Shown: positions 8,993 through 17,305, counted from the first letter of the stretch. The stretch is DNA of 48,325 nucleotides from Butyrivibrio sp. CAG:318 (GCA_000431815.1 FR889241.1:88465-136789); one strand, 5' to 3'. Numbers and translations: made by a program. The notes: generated by a model not told the origin, from the sequence alone.

Positions 8993-9024
8993 CGGCAGTG
9001 CGGCTTTCCGGCACCGCACTGCCG
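8993..9024 (-). terminator. Strong hairpin between alcohol dehydrogenase and GGDEF/EAL genes
   Basis: An 11-bp perfect stem CGGCAGTGCGG/CCGCACTGCCG with a 10-nt loop starts 14 bp after the alcohol dehydrogenase stop codon. The following bases (TTATAGTATT) are only moderately T-rich, so termination may be partial and allow read-through into the GGDEF/EAL gene. Confidence 0.65.
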
Positions 9025-9038
9025 GCATTAAACATCTG

Positions 9039-10187
9039 TTAAATCAGACTTCTGTAAAGCGCTGCAATTTCCTCAACGCTTGTTTCTCTCGGATTACCCG
9101 GTCTGCATGCATCATCATAAGCTGACTGTGCAAGGAACGGAATATCCTCTTCCTTAACTATTTCCTTAAGATCTGCCGGAATTCCTACATCATGTGAAAG
9201 CTGTCTTACCGCATCCACTGCTGCTTTTCTGTATTCCTCCTGTGACATGTCATCAACGCCTTTAACGCCCATTGCCCTGGCAATCTCTCTGTACTTCTCT
9301 CCTGTTGCAGGTGCATTATATTCCATTACCATAGGAAGTATGATTGCATTGGCAACTCCGTGTGGTGTATCATAAAGTGCGCCAAGAGGATGAGCCATTG
9401 AATGAACAATACCGAGACCTACATTGGAAAATCCCATTCCTGCAACATACTGTCCGAGTGCCATTCCTTCTCTGCCTTCCGGTGTATTGTTAACGGCATC
9501 TCTTAAACTTCTTGCAATGATCTCAATAGCCTTGATATGGAACATATCCGAAAGTTCCCATGCTCCTGCCGTGATATATCCCTCAATAGCATGTGTAAGA
9601 GCATCCATACCTGTAGCAGCCGTAAGTCCCTTAGGCATTGTTGACATCATCTCAGGATCTACAAATGCAACAACCGGAATATCCTTAGGATCTACACATA
9701 CCATCTTACGATGCTTGGCATCATCCGTGATAACGTAATTAATGGTAACCTCTGCGGCAGTACCTGCTGTTGTCGGAACAGCAAATGTTGTAACTGCTTT
9801 ATGTTTCGTAGGTGCCACCCCTTCAAGGCTCACTACATCCGCAAATTCAGGGTTATTGATAATAATGCCTATTCCCTTGGCTGTGTCCATTGATGAGCCG
9901 CCGCCGATTGCGATTATATAATCCGCACCTGATTTCTTAAATGCTTCTACACCTGTCTGCACATTCTCAATGGTAGGGTTCGGCTTAATATTGGAATATA
10001 CCTCATATGCAAGTCCTGCACCATCCAGTACATCAAGCACCTTCTTGGTAACACCGAATTTGATAAGGTCAGGATCCGAGCATACAAATGCCTTCGTAAG
10101 TCCGCGTCCTATAGCCTCGCCTGCTATCTCTTTAACTGCCCCGGCTCCATGATATGAAGTCTCATTAAGTATAAATCTGTTTGCCAT
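9039..10187 (-). CDS. Iron-containing alcohol dehydrogenase (lactaldehyde reductase/butanol dehydrogenase-like)
   Basis: A 382-residue group III (Fe-dependent) alcohol dehydrogenase, cytoplasmic, NAD(P)H-linked, interconverting aldehydes and alcohols in fermentation. Motifs: nucleotide-binding GGGSSMDTAKGIG (about residue 96), DALTHAIEGY (metal-binding Asp/His region, near 195-205), and HSMAHPLGALYDTPHGVANA (metal-ligand His residues). It most resembles FucO-type lactaldehyde/1,2-propanediol dehydrogenases, but the substrate cannot be fixed from the sequence. ATG 10187 (MANRFILNETSYHG) follows GGAGAAGG; a longer in-frame reading upstream lacks a ribosome binding site. It appears monocistronic, with its own promoter and tandem 10-bp repeats upstream. 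Confidence 0.93.
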   Translation of the reverse strand: MANRFILNETSYHGAGAVKEIAGEAIGRGLTKAFVCSDPDLIKFGVTKKVLDVLDGAGLAYEVYSNIKPNPTIENVQTGVEAFKKSGADYIIAIGGGSSMDTAKGIGIIINNPEFADVVSLEGVAPTKHKAVTTFAVPTTAGTAAEVTINYVITDDAKHRKMVCVDPKDIPVVAFVDPEMMSTMPKGLTAATGMDALTHAIEGYITAGAWELSDMFHIKAIEIIARSLRDAVNNTPEGREGMALGQYVAGMGFSNVGLGIVHSMAHPLGALYDTPHGVANAIILPMVMEYNAPATGEKYREIARAMGVKGVDDMSQEEYRKAAVDAVRQLSHDVGIPADLKEIVKEEDIPFLAQSAYDDACRPGNPRETSVEEIAALYRSLI

Positions 10188-10234
10188 AATAACCTTCTCC
10201 TTTACATTATGGGTCAATACCCTCTGATAGTCAC

Positions 10235-10263
10235 ATTTTACCATAAAAGCATATATCATACAA
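10235..10263 (-). promoter_or_regulatory. Promoter of the alcohol dehydrogenase gene
   Basis: On the minus strand TTGTAT (10258-10263) and TAAAAT (10235-10240) are 17 bp apart. The weak -35 box and adjacent direct repeats (10276-10295) suggest activator dependence. Confidence 0.6.
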
Positions 10264-10275
10264 CCAAAAAAGCGG

Positions 10276-10295
10276 TATTGACGCATATTGACGTA
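10276..10295 (-). repeat. Two tandem 10-bp repeats, candidate activator site
   Basis: On the plus strand TATTGACGCA and TATTGACGTA abut with one mismatch. A 10-bp period puts both on the same DNA face, 12 bp upstream of the -35 box of the alcohol dehydrogenase promoter. This is the geometry of an activator site. Confidence 0.5.
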
Positions 10296-10313
10296 TCATG
10301 AAAAAAACACAAA

Positions 10314-10344
10314 AACGGCCGCCCGTATGAAACGGGCAGCCGTT
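10314..10344 (-). terminator. Intrinsic terminator of the ABC uptake operon
   Basis: AACGGC-GCCCG pairs with CGGGC-GCCGTT around a short loop and is followed on the minus strand by TTTTTGTGTTTTTTT. It begins 15 bp after the ATPase stop codon. Confidence 0.85.
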
Positions 10345-10359
10345 ATAATCATCGTCATA

Positions 10360-11154
10360 TCAGCCTAACATCATTCTGTCATTATCAAGCTCTTTACCGC
10401 TTGCAATAGCGAATTTTTCAAGAAGATCCTCTACTGTGAGTTTCTTTTTTTCTTCTCCTGATATATCGAATATTATATTACCACTGTTCATCATGATAAG
10501 TCTGTTGCCATGCGCAATGGCATCTTTCATATTATGCGTTATCATGAGCGTTGTAAGATTGTCCTTCTGTACAATTTTCTCGGTAGTGTCAAGCACCTTG
10601 GCGGCAGTCTTAGGATCAAGTGCGGCAGTGTGCTCATCAAGAAGCAGAAGCTTAGGTTTCTTAAGTGATGCCATAAGGAGCGTAATAGCCTGACGCTGTC
10701 CGCCCGAAAGCAATCCGACCTTGGAAGTGATTCTGTTTTCAAGACCAAGATCAAGTTCTGCAAGAAGTTCCTTGTACTGCGCCTTCTCTTTAGCCGTAAT
10801 TCCCGGCATAAGGCTTCTGAATTTGCCTCTTCTTGCTGCAAGCGCAAGATTTTCATCAATACCCATCGTCGCAGCTGTTCCCATCATTGGGTCCTGGAAA
10901 ACCCTTCCGAGATATTTGGCACGTCTGTGCTCAGGTATTCTGGTAACATCAATATTGTCAATATATATCTTGCCGCTGTCGACCAGCCATGTTCCCGCAA
11001 GTGCATTGAGAAGCGTTGACTTTCCGGCACCGTTACCGCCGATTACCGTAACAAAATCGCCTTCGTTAAGTTCAAGACAGAGACCGTTGAGTGCTGTTTT
11101 CTCATTAACCGTATTAGGGTTGAATGTCTTATAAATGTTCTCTACTTTTAACAT
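10360..11154 (-). CDS. ABC transporter ATP-binding protein (TrpZ-like)
   Basis: A 264-residue cytoplasmic ATPase energising the adjacent permease. Walker A is GGNGAGKST (about residue 38), the signature is LSGGQRQAITLLMASL, and Walker B LLLLDEHTAALD is unusual in having His where most importers have Pro (DEHT for DEPT). That change is typical of the ABC_sub_bind/TrpXYZ-like systems. ATG 11154 overlaps the permease stop codon (TAATG), showing translational coupling. It is third in an operon of lipoprotein, permease and ATPase, ended by the terminator at 10314-10344. The substrate is unknown; relatives carry aromatic amino acids or other small ligands. Confidence 0.9.
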   Translation of the reverse strand: MLKVENIYKTFNPNTVNEKTALNGLCLELNEGDFVTVIGGNGAGKSTLLNALAGTWLVDSGKIYIDNIDVTRIPEHRRAKYLGRVFQDPMMGTAATMGIDENLALAARRGKFRSLMPGITAKEKAQYKELLAELDLGLENRITSKVGLLSGGQRQAITLLMASLKKPKLLLLDEHTAALDPKTAAKVLDTTEKIVQKDNLTTLMITHNMKDAIAHGNRLIMMNSGNIIFDISGEEKKKLTVEDLLEKFAIASGKELDNDRMMLG

Positions 11155-12092
11155 TATTTGGCAGCCCCCTTTCTGACCGGCTTGGCAAAGATTTTCTTTC
11201 TCCAATACGGGATTGCAAGGAATACGGCTACAAGAAGTGCCTGTGACAGCTTAAGAAGTGTCGTGTCAACACCGAGCCACATTATCACTCTCATAACCAC
11301 ATAGTATATGATACCTCCAAGCAATACTCCTACAAGCTTGAGTGCGAAATTCTTAAATATTTTATCAAAAAGTGCAGAACCGATTACAACGGCTGCAAGT
11401 CCGATTACGATTGCTCCACGGCCCTGGTTGATATCGACGCTCGCCGTATACTGTGAAAGCAGGGCACTTGCAAACGCAACTATACCGTTGGAAATCATAA
11501 GTCCTATTACTTTATTGACATTGATGTTAATGCCCTGTGCGCGTGACATATTAGGGTTACATCCGGTAGCTCTTAACGACGCACCGCGCTCTGTTCCGAA
11601 GAACCAGTAAAGTATTCCAATAATTACTATGGCGCATACCACAACCACAAAAATAGTGTTCTGGTAGAACGGTATAGGGTTGGCTTCCGTCGATTTAACC
11701 GATCCCATATGTGATATAAGGTGATACTTCTGTGCGTTAATTGCCAGATTCGCCTTATTATCAAGTATTTTAAGGTTAATTGACCAGAGTCCGAACTGCG
11801 TTATGATTCCCGCGAGTATTGCCGGGATTCCCATAACGGTATGAAAAAGTCCTGTTGCAAGTCCCGCAAGCATTCCACTTATAACTGCCACAAGGAGTGC
11901 AAGCCACATCGGCTGTCCTTTGAGCAACATCGTGATGCAGACCGCGCCTCCGAGAACCATCGTTCCGTCCACAGACAAATCCGCTATATCCAGTATTTTG
12001 TAAGTGATGTAAACGCCAATGCCCATTATTCCCCAGATAAGGCCCTGGGCAACACCGTTAGGCAGTGCATTTAAAAGTGCTGTTATGTCCAC
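11154..12092 (-). CDS. ABC transporter permease (BPD_transp_2 family)
   Basis: A 312-residue integral membrane protein with about eight to nine hydrophobic segments and the branched-chain-amino-acid/ribose permease fold. The GLIWGIMGIGVYITYKILDIADLSVDGT start is characteristic, and the ATGCNPNMSRAQGININ loop is the ATPase-coupling region. It sits between the substrate-binding lipoprotein (25 bp upstream) and the ATPase (overlapping by one base), so it is the membrane channel of this importer. The basic C-terminus (KKIFAKPVRKGAAK) is cytoplasmic by the positive-inside rule. Confidence 0.9.
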   Translation of the reverse strand: MDITALLNALPNGVAQGLIWGIMGIGVYITYKILDIADLSVDGTMVLGGAVCITMLLKGQPMWLALLVAVISGMLAGLATGLFHTVMGIPAILAGIITQFGLWSINLKILDNKANLAINAQKYHLISHMGSVKSTEANPIPFYQNTIFVVVVCAIVIIGILYWFFGTERGASLRATGCNPNMSRAQGININVNKVIGLMISNGIVAFASALLSQYTASVDINQGRGAIVIGLAAVVIGSALFDKIFKNFALKLVGVLLGGIIYYVVMRVIMWLGVDTTLLKLSQALLVAVFLAIPYWRKKIFAKPVRKGAAK

Positions 12093-12117
12093 ACCAATTC
12101 CTCCAAATTATAATTAA

Positions 12118-13110
12118 TTATTTAGCAATTGCTTCATATCCGTCCGGAACTTTAATTCCGAGATCATCGCAAATCTCTTTATTGTATTCTTTAGTTACGT
12201 TAGGAGCGAATTTGATATCCATTGTTGTGATATCAGCTCCGTTTACAAGAATATCATAAGCCATTTCACCGGTTGTGTATCCAAGGTCATAGTAACTGAT
12301 TGAAAGTGTTGCGACACCGCATCCCTTGCAGATACCTTCCTCGCCTGCTATTACAGGAACCTTAGCCGGACGGCATACATTATCGATTACCGACGTGCTG
12401 GATGCTGCTGTGTTGTCTGTAGGAATGTAGATTACATCTGAAGCATTAGCTGCTTTTTCACATACTGACTGGATATCGTTTGAGTCAGTGAATGCGAAAT
12501 ATTCGCATGTATATCCAAGCTTGGTAAGCTCGTCATTCATAACATCTACCTGATATTTGGAGTTAGGCTCTGCTGAACAGTAGAAAAGACCTACTTTCTT
12601 GGCATCAGGGAAAATCTCATGAAGCATGGCTGCCTGTTCGCTAAGAGGCGCAAGGTCCGATGTTCCTGAAATATTACGTCCTGTTTTACCGCTCCAGTCA
12701 CTCATATCAAGTGCTGTTGCATAATCTGTAATAGATGTTCCGAGTACCGGAATTGTAGTTGTTGCCGATGCTGCTGCCTGAAGAGGTGATGTAGCGTTGG
12801 CAAGAATGAGATCTACATTTGAAGATACAAAACCATCAATAATAGTAGCACATGTAGGTGTATCTCCTGCTGCATTCTGCTCAGTAAATTTAACCTTATC
12901 TCCGAGTTTCTCTGTAAGAGCGTCCTTGAATCCCTTGGTAGCCGCATCAAGAGCTTCATGCTCTACAAGCTGGCAGATGCCCACATTATAAGTCTTATCT
13001 TTGTCTGACGAACCGCCTGATGTGCTCTTGTCCGACTTAGAACATGCTGTTGCTGCAAAAACCATTGACAGGCAAAGGCCTGCTGCGATAATTCTTTTAA
13101 TCTTTTTCAT
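12118..13110 (-). CDS. ABC transporter substrate-binding lipoprotein (ABC_sub_bind/TrpX-like)
   Basis: A 330-residue extracellular lipoprotein. It has a lipoprotein signal peptide with lipobox AATAC (Cys23), a Ser/Gly/Lys linker, and then a periplasmic-binding-like type I fold with the family's landmarks: VGICQLVEHEALDAATKGF, IDGFVSSNVDLILANATSP, and VGLFYCSAEPNSKYQ. The fold and the operon order match TrpXYZ-type systems; the ligand cannot be told. ATG 13110 is preceded by AAGGAG. A consensus promoter lies at 13223-13251, leaving an approximately 105-nt leader with three 8-bp tandem repeats. Confidence 0.92.
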   Translation of the reverse strand: MKKIKRIIAAGLCLSMVFAATACSKSDKSTSGGSSDKDKTYNVGICQLVEHEALDAATKGFKDALTEKLGDKVKFTEQNAAGDTPTCATIIDGFVSSNVDLILANATSPLQAAASATTTIPVLGTSITDYATALDMSDWSGKTGRNISGTSDLAPLSEQAAMLHEIFPDAKKVGLFYCSAEPNSKYQVDVMNDELTKLGYTCEYFAFTDSNDIQSVCEKAANASDVIYIPTDNTAASSTSVIDNVCRPAKVPVIAGEEGICKGCGVATLSISYYDLGYTTGEMAYDILVNGADITTMDIKFAPNVTKEYNKEICDDLGIKVPDGYEAIAK

Positions 13111-13141
13111 AATGATTCTCCTTTACATATATTCAGGTAAC

Positions 13142-13154
13142 GTGTGCATCACAC
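13142..13154 (-). repeat. GTGTG-CAT-CACAC dyad in the leader of the ABC uptake operon
   Basis: A 5-bp perfect inverted repeat around CAT, between the promoter and the ribosome binding site of the lipoprotein gene. It could be a protein-binding operator or a weak leader hairpin. Confidence 0.35.
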
Positions 13155-13180
13155 ATGCATCCGTTATCATTCGGTTTAGT

Positions 13181-13204
13181 GCTTTTACGCTTTTATGCTT
13201 TTAT
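13181..13204 (-). repeat. Three tandem 8-bp repeats (GCTTTTAY)
   Basis: On the plus strand GCTTTTAC, GCTTTTAT and GCTTTTAT follow each other without gaps, about 20 bp downstream of the -10 box. They lie in the transcribed leader of the uptake operon. Confidence 0.5.
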
Positions 13205-13222
13205 GTATCAAAGCACCAGTCT

Positions 13223-13251
13223 ATTATAAATTATCATTAACATGCCGTCAA
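13223..13251 (-). promoter_or_regulatory. Promoter of the ABC uptake operon
   Basis: On the minus strand TTGACG (13246-13251), 17 bp, TATAAT (13223-13228): nearly consensus sigma-A. Confidence 0.85.
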
Positions 13252-13361
13252 TGCCAATTTTCAAAATCCTATCACATTGGAAACTTTAAACGGACACATT
13301 GTTTTTTTATTATCTTTTTACAATAGTTTTATAAAAAAAATAAACCAAGGAGGTTATTATC

Positions 13362-15155
13362 ATGCGTATAAATTTCAAGAGATTTTTTCCCTGCATGCTT
13401 GCGGCAGCACTTATCTTGGTGTCCGCTGCCGGATGCGCAAAATCAAACAGTTCCGTACAGGAAAACACGACAGAAGCCGTCATTCCAGACAGCCTGATAA
13501 CCATCAAGGACAGCGACACCGACACTGATGTGTCCGATGCTGTAGAAATCACATTAAACGGCAGTTCCGTTTCATGCAGCAGTTCATCCGTAGCAATTAA
13601 CGGAAGCGAGATTACCATAAGTTCCGGGGGCAGCTATATAATTAACGGCACCCTTGATGACGGAAGGATTATAGTTGACGCGGATGATGCCAAGGTGCAT
13701 CTTATCCTCAACGGAGTCTCCATCCATTCGGAGACAAATGCCGCCATATATGTCAAATCAGCCGGCAAAACAACCATCACTCTCGCAGACGGCACCGATA
13801 ATACATTAAGTGACAGCAGTAATTACACTTATGATGACACAGACAAAGAAGAACCGGATGCAGTACTTTTTTCAAAGGACGACTTAAGTATTAACGGTAA
13901 CGGTTCACTCAACATAGAGGCTTCGTTCAATAACGGGATTACCTGTAAAAATGACCTGAAAATAATAAGTGGAACCATTAATGTTACCGCTAAGAACAAT
14001 GCCATTAAAGGCAAAGACTCTCTCTCAATTACCGGCGGCACCATAACTGCATCAGCCGAGGGCAAGGGCCTTCTCTCCAACAACAACGAGGAAGAAGATA
14101 AAGGCTATATTCACATTACCGGAGGCACGATAACACTTACCTGCACCGACGATACCATACATTCCAACAATGCCATTTATATCGAAGGCGGCGATATGAC
14201 ACTTTCAAGCAGTGACGACGGAATCCATGCTGATAATACTCTTGTTATATCAGACGGTACCATAGACATTACCAAATGTTACGAGGGTCTTGAAGCGGCT
14301 GCCATATCCATTGACGGTGGCGCAATATCCATCACTGCATCCGATGACGGAATCAACGCAGCCGACAGTTCTTCTTCTTCCGAAGGCGGTCCGGGCATGA
14401 GAGGCGGTCCGGATATGGGCGAAAATTCCGGCAGTAATTGTTCCCTCACAATAAACGGCGGCACAGTATATGTAAATGCCGGAGGTGACGGAATTGATTC
14501 CAATAGTTACATTGTCATGACCGGTGGTGCTTTAGTCGTGGACGGTCCTACCGGCAACGGCAACGGTGGTCTTGATTATAACAACTATTTCACAGTGACA
14601 GGTGGTTATCTGGTCGTAGCCGGCTCATCAGGAATGGCGCAGAATATTTCGGACAGTTCGACACAGTGCGGTGCCCTTGTGGCAGTATCTGGAGGCACTG
14701 CCGGCACGCCTGTTACTGTGGCAGATGCATACGGCAATGTGATAATTTCATTCACCCCTGCCAAGTCTTACAATGCGCTTAACATATCCACTCCCGACAT
14801 GAAAACCGGCACGACTTACACCATATATCAGAACGGCACCTTGACCGGTTCAACACAGATCGTTAAGGATTGTTATACAGGAGGCACTATAGAAGGCGGA
14901 ACGGAATTAACCACATTTGAACAAAGCTCCACCGTAACCAATTCCGGTATTTCCGGCAACGGCGGCATGGGCGGACAAAGGCCGGGCGGCGGCAATTTTG
15001 GCGGTGGTCAGAAACCGGATGACAGCAACTTTGGCGGCGGCCAGAAACCTGATGACAGCAGCTTTGACGGCGGCCAGAAACCGGATGACAGCAACTTTGG
15101 CGGCGGTCAGCGGCCGGATGATACCAACAATATTTCGGGTGGCAGCAGCTTATAG
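13362..15155 (+). CDS. Carbohydrate-binding domain lipoprotein (Cthe_2159-like beta-helix)
   Basis: A 597-residue surface lipoprotein: basic start, hydrophobic core, lipobox SAAGC (Cys25). The body repeats right-handed beta-helix turns with alternating ITGGTI, INGGTVYV and SSSDDGIHA motifs and DDGI/GDGID acidic loops that would bind calcium. This is the pattern of Cthe_2159-type polysaccharide-binding proteins (cellulose/pectin; family knowledge). The C-terminus (residues ~535-590) is a Gly-rich tail of four near-identical 11-residue units GGGQKPDDSNF. The AAGGAGG site is 8 nt before ATG. It is one of the few plus-strand genes, divergent from the ABC uptake lipoprotein. It may fix plant or mucin polysaccharide at the cell wall; the ligand is not proven. 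Confidence 0.88.
   Translation: MRINFKRFFPCMLAAALILVSAAGCAKSNSSVQENTTEAVIPDSLITIKDSDTDTDVSDAVEITLNGSSVSCSSSSVAINGSEITISSGGSYIINGTLDDGRIIVDADDAKVHLILNGVSIHSETNAAIYVKSAGKTTITLADGTDNTLSDSSNYTYDDTDKEEPDAVLFSKDDLSINGNGSLNIEASFNNGITCKNDLKIISGTINVTAKNNAIKGKDSLSITGGTITASAEGKGLLSNNNEEEDKGYIHITGGTITLTCTDDTIHSNNAIYIEGGDMTLSSSDDGIHADNTLVISDGTIDITKCYEGLEAAAISIDGGAISITASDDGINAADSSSSSEGGPGMRGGPDMGENSGSNCSLTINGGTVYVNAGGDGIDSNSYIVMTGGALVVDGPTGNGNGGLDYNNYFTVTGGYLVVAGSSGMAQNISDSSTQCGALVAVSGGTAGTPVTVADAYGNVIISFTPAKSYNALNISTPDMKTGTTYTIYQNGTLTGSTQIVKDCYTGGTIEGGTELTTFEQSSTVTNSGISGNGGMGGQRPGGGNFGGGQKPDDSNFGGGQKPDDSSFDGGQKPDDSNFGGGQRPDDTNNISGGSSL
15000..15128 (+). repeat. 33-bp coding minisatellite, about four copies
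   Basis: Units at 15000-15032, 15033-15065, 15066-15098 and a diverged fourth from 15099 each encode an 11-residue GGGQKPDDSNF-type block. Units are in frame, so copy-number change would alter tail length without breaking the gene. Confidence 0.8.
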
Positions 15156-15391
15156 GATTTTAAAGGATTCACACTTTTTTGCACTTTTCGAGGCATTTGG
15201 TGTCAATTTGATAGGCTCAGTATTATAATATAAGAAATATTGTATATATTCTAATACACTTGTTTTCATATATTATTATCTTGCGGTATCACATACAGCA
15301 AATAATTGACACAAAACTGCTGATTTTGGTCAAAAAAGTGTGAAAATATCGTATTGTATACTGTAGTATTATTCTTCCAGCGGCGCGATAA

Positions 15392-15496
15392 TATTGTTTT
15401 GTTGACGGAATTACACCTATGATACTTAACGGTCAGGGATGCTATATTGATAAAAACGGAAACGTCGTAATCGGCAAAGTTGAATACATTACATAG
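15392..15496 (+). pseudogene. 3' remnant of an unidentified gene
   Basis: After an in-frame stop at 15389 the plus strand reads 34 codons ending VDGITPMILNGQ, GCYIDKNGNVVIG and KVEYIT, then TAG. The YIDKNGNVVIG pattern is like the repeat of WG/KWG-type surface proteins. No start codon with a ribosome binding site exists, and a terminator-like hairpin follows within 3 bp. This looks like the surviving C-terminus of a deleted gene. Confidence 0.4.
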
Positions 15497-15498
15497 CA

Positions 15499-15537
15499 AA
15501 ACGGCTCAGATTTTCAATAGAAAAAAGGAGCTGTTTT
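15499..15537 (+). terminator. Terminator-like hairpin after the remnant
   Basis: AAAACGGCTC pairs with GAGCTGTTTT (10 bp, one G-U pair) around a 20-nt loop, with T tracts on the 3' side. It lies just after the TAG of the remnant at 15494-15496. Confidence 0.5.
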
Positions 15538-15561
15538 TAATTGACAATGTTTAGTTATAAA

Positions 15562-15587
15562 AACCGCTATGGGATTCCATAGCGGTT
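15562..15587 (-). terminator. Intrinsic terminator of the zinc-ribbon membrane gene
   Basis: A perfect 11-bp stem AACCGCTATGG/CCATAGCGGTT with a 4-nt loop, followed on the minus strand by TTTTTATAA. It starts 26 bp after the stop codon. Confidence 0.9.
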
Positions 15588-15613
15588 ATCATTTAACATA
15601 TTATCTGTTATAT

Positions 15614-16543
15614 TTAGATGAACGGTACTCCCGGAAGAGTGAAGAATGTTACACTCTTGTAAAGGAACAGACCGATAAGGTATTCAACTGTTACAAGTCC
15701 CGCAACAAGAATTGCAAGTGAGATAACAAGCTGTTTTCTGTCTTTAATCTCTTTGCTAAGAATCGTAAATCCCTGAATTGCCGTAAGTACTGACATAAAT
15801 ACGATAAATATCGGGAAGAAGAAACCTCTGAGTGCGCCCACGCGAATGAAGTTGTAAAGTATTTTTACAGCTATTGCTCCGATAAGCGGAACTGAAACCG
15901 CGCCGCAAAGTGAAGCGATCTTATTAACATCTGTTTTCTTCTTAAGAACAACTGCATCTATAAGATAAAATAATCCGAATACTGTCGCACCCATAAGAAC
16001 TATGTATATGATTGGGAAAAAGATTGACTGGAAAATAGTTCCTACATTAATGGAATAATCATTAAGAATATCCCATCTGGTATAGCCAATAGAATCCAGG
16101 TATTCTCCATATGACATGCCCAATAATCTGTAAAGACCCTTAGCCTGCTTTTTAAATGAACTAAGTGCATAAAAAATCTTGGAAATAAGGTTAAGCACGG
16201 TTGCAAATACATAAGCTATGGTAAGAATGCCAACAAGCACTGCCGATGACGGAATAGTTCCGTTCTCATAATATTCTTCTGCTGCCGTGATAGGTTTCTT
16301 AACAGTATTCTTAATATGGTCAATAGCTTTCTTAAAAGCGCCTCCCATATCAACTGAACTCTTCGGTGCCTCCTGCTGTGGTGCTCCGTATGCTGCCGTG
16401 TAAGGTGAGCCCTGCTGTGGCGCTCCCGTGTAAGGCATTCCCTGTGGGATGTTTCCCTGTGGTACTGACTGGGCATTATTCTGCTGACATGTACAAACTT
16501 CTCCGTCAGCCAACTGTTTACCGCAAATTGTACAAAAAGCCAT
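15614..16543 (-). CDS. Zinc-ribbon multispanning membrane protein, function unknown
   Basis: A 309-residue protein. The N-terminus holds a short metal-binding zinc ribbon (Cys4, Cys7, Cys17, Cys19), then a low-complexity P/Q/G/A-rich stretch (about 20-65; repeated GAPQQGSPYT/YGAPQQEAP blocks). From about residue 100 there are five or six hydrophobic helices, the last at 270-295. The layout resembles Yip1-type small membrane proteins of Firmicutes. No catalytic motif was seen. The gene is monocistronic, with a consensus promoter (16601-16629) and a strong terminator. A hairpin CCCTTTT/AAAAGGG lies in its leader just before the AGGAGG site. Confidence 0.75.
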   Translation of the reverse strand: MAFCTICGKQLADGEVCTCQQNNAQSVPQGNIPQGMPYTGAPQQGSPYTAAYGAPQQEAPKSSVDMGGAFKKAIDHIKNTVKKPITAAEEYYENGTIPSSAVLVGILTIAYVFATVLNLISKIFYALSSFKKQAKGLYRLLGMSYGEYLDSIGYTRWDILNDYSINVGTIFQSIFFPIIYIVLMGATVFGLFYLIDAVVLKKKTDVNKIASLCGAVSVPLIGAIAVKILYNFIRVGALRGFFFPIFIVFMSVLTAIQGFTILSKEIKDRKQLVISLAILVAGLVTVEYLIGLFLYKSVTFFTLPGVPFI

Positions 16544-16600
16544 TGATTCATTCCTCCTAAAATAAATCCCTTTTACTTAAAAAGGGCCTTGATACACTTG

Positions 16601-16629
16601 AATATACCACACGGCAGAGGAATAGTCAA
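16601..16629 (-). promoter_or_regulatory. Promoter of the zinc-ribbon membrane gene
   Basis: On the minus strand TTGACT (16624-16629), 17 bp, TATATT (16601-16606). Confidence 0.8.
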
Positions 16630-16670
16630 TAAATCATTCCGCGCAAATTGTCTGTTTTTCGACGTTATAA

Positions 16671-17261
16671 TCAGTCGTTCTCTGCAGCCATTATAATCAA
16701 ATCTGCTGCGCGCTCTATACCAACCCTGGAGCTGTCGATGCAGAGATGGTAATTCTCCCTCTCTCCCCATTCCCGTCCGGTAAAATAGCGGTAATTTAAC
16801 TTACGTTTCTTATCCTTTTCTTCGAGACGTTTTAAAGGCCTGACCGGTGACGCGCCGTACTGTTCCACTATCCTGTGTGCCCTGAAATCGTCCGGTGCCC
16901 ATACAAATACGTTAAAACAGTCCGGTTCATCTTTCAGTATGTAATCCGCACAGCGGCCAACTATCACGCAGTTTTCTTTGGATGCAATATCGGTAATTAC
17001 TTTACGCTGCGCAATCCATATTCTGTCCGCATTGGCAAGGCCATCCGTTCCTCTTCCGAGAAAAGAATATGCAAAAAATCCGGTTCCGGGAGCATATTCT
17101 GCCTCCTGTTCGATATACTCATTGGCGTACCCTGTCTCCTCAGCCGTCTTCTCTATCAATTCCTTGTCGTAACATCTTACTCCGAGTTTCTCCGCTACCA
17201 GTTTACCGATTGTCCTTCCACCGCTTCCAAACTGCCTGCTGATTGTTATTATCCTGCTCAT
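16671..17261 (-). CDS. Cytidylate kinase-like protein
   Basis: A 196-residue protein of the cytidylate kinase-like family. The P-loop ITISRQFGSGGRTIGK is at the N-terminus. A DKELIEKTAEETGY segment, a CVIVGRCADYIL strand and a DKKRKLNYRYFTGREWG lid region with basic residues follow. It is shorter and divergent from true CMP kinase (Cmk), so the phosphate acceptor is uncertain. ATG 17261 follows AAGGAGGT by 7 nt; the longer reading to 17285 has no ribosome site. It has its own promoter at 17306-17334 and follows the ABC export-type genes. Confidence 0.85.
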   Translation of the reverse strand: MSRIITISRQFGSGGRTIGKLVAEKLGVRCYDKELIEKTAEETGYANEYIEQEAEYAPGTGFFAYSFLGRGTDGLANADRIWIAQRKVITDIASKENCVIVGRCADYILKDEPDCFNVFVWAPDDFRAHRIVEQYGASPVRPLKRLEEKDKKRKLNYRYFTGREWGERENYHLCIDSSRVGIERAADLIIMAAEND

Positions 17262-17305
17262 AAACACGACCTCCTTGCTGAACATATCAGTTATTTTGTA
17301 CCGTA

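Larger units (their letters stand above)
15156..15613. other. 458-bp intergenic region with gene remnant and two terminator hairpins
   Basis: No intact gene is supported. The AT-rich first 230 bp contain a TATAAT-like box but no confident promoter. The second half holds a short plus-strand coding remnant (15392-15496), a 10-bp-stem hairpin after it (15499-15537), and the terminator of the zinc-ribbon gene (15562-15587). A 77-codon minus-strand reading frame here has no ribosome binding site and was rejected. Confidence 0.5.

Noticed and set aside
13111..13222. T-box or tryptophan riboswitch for the TrpXYZ-like operon
   Set aside because: The leader is about 105 nt, with no specifier loop or antiterminator.
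15266..15499. 77-codon minus-strand reading frame
   Set aside because: No ribosome binding site, atypical composition, and it overlaps a better plus-strand coding remnant.
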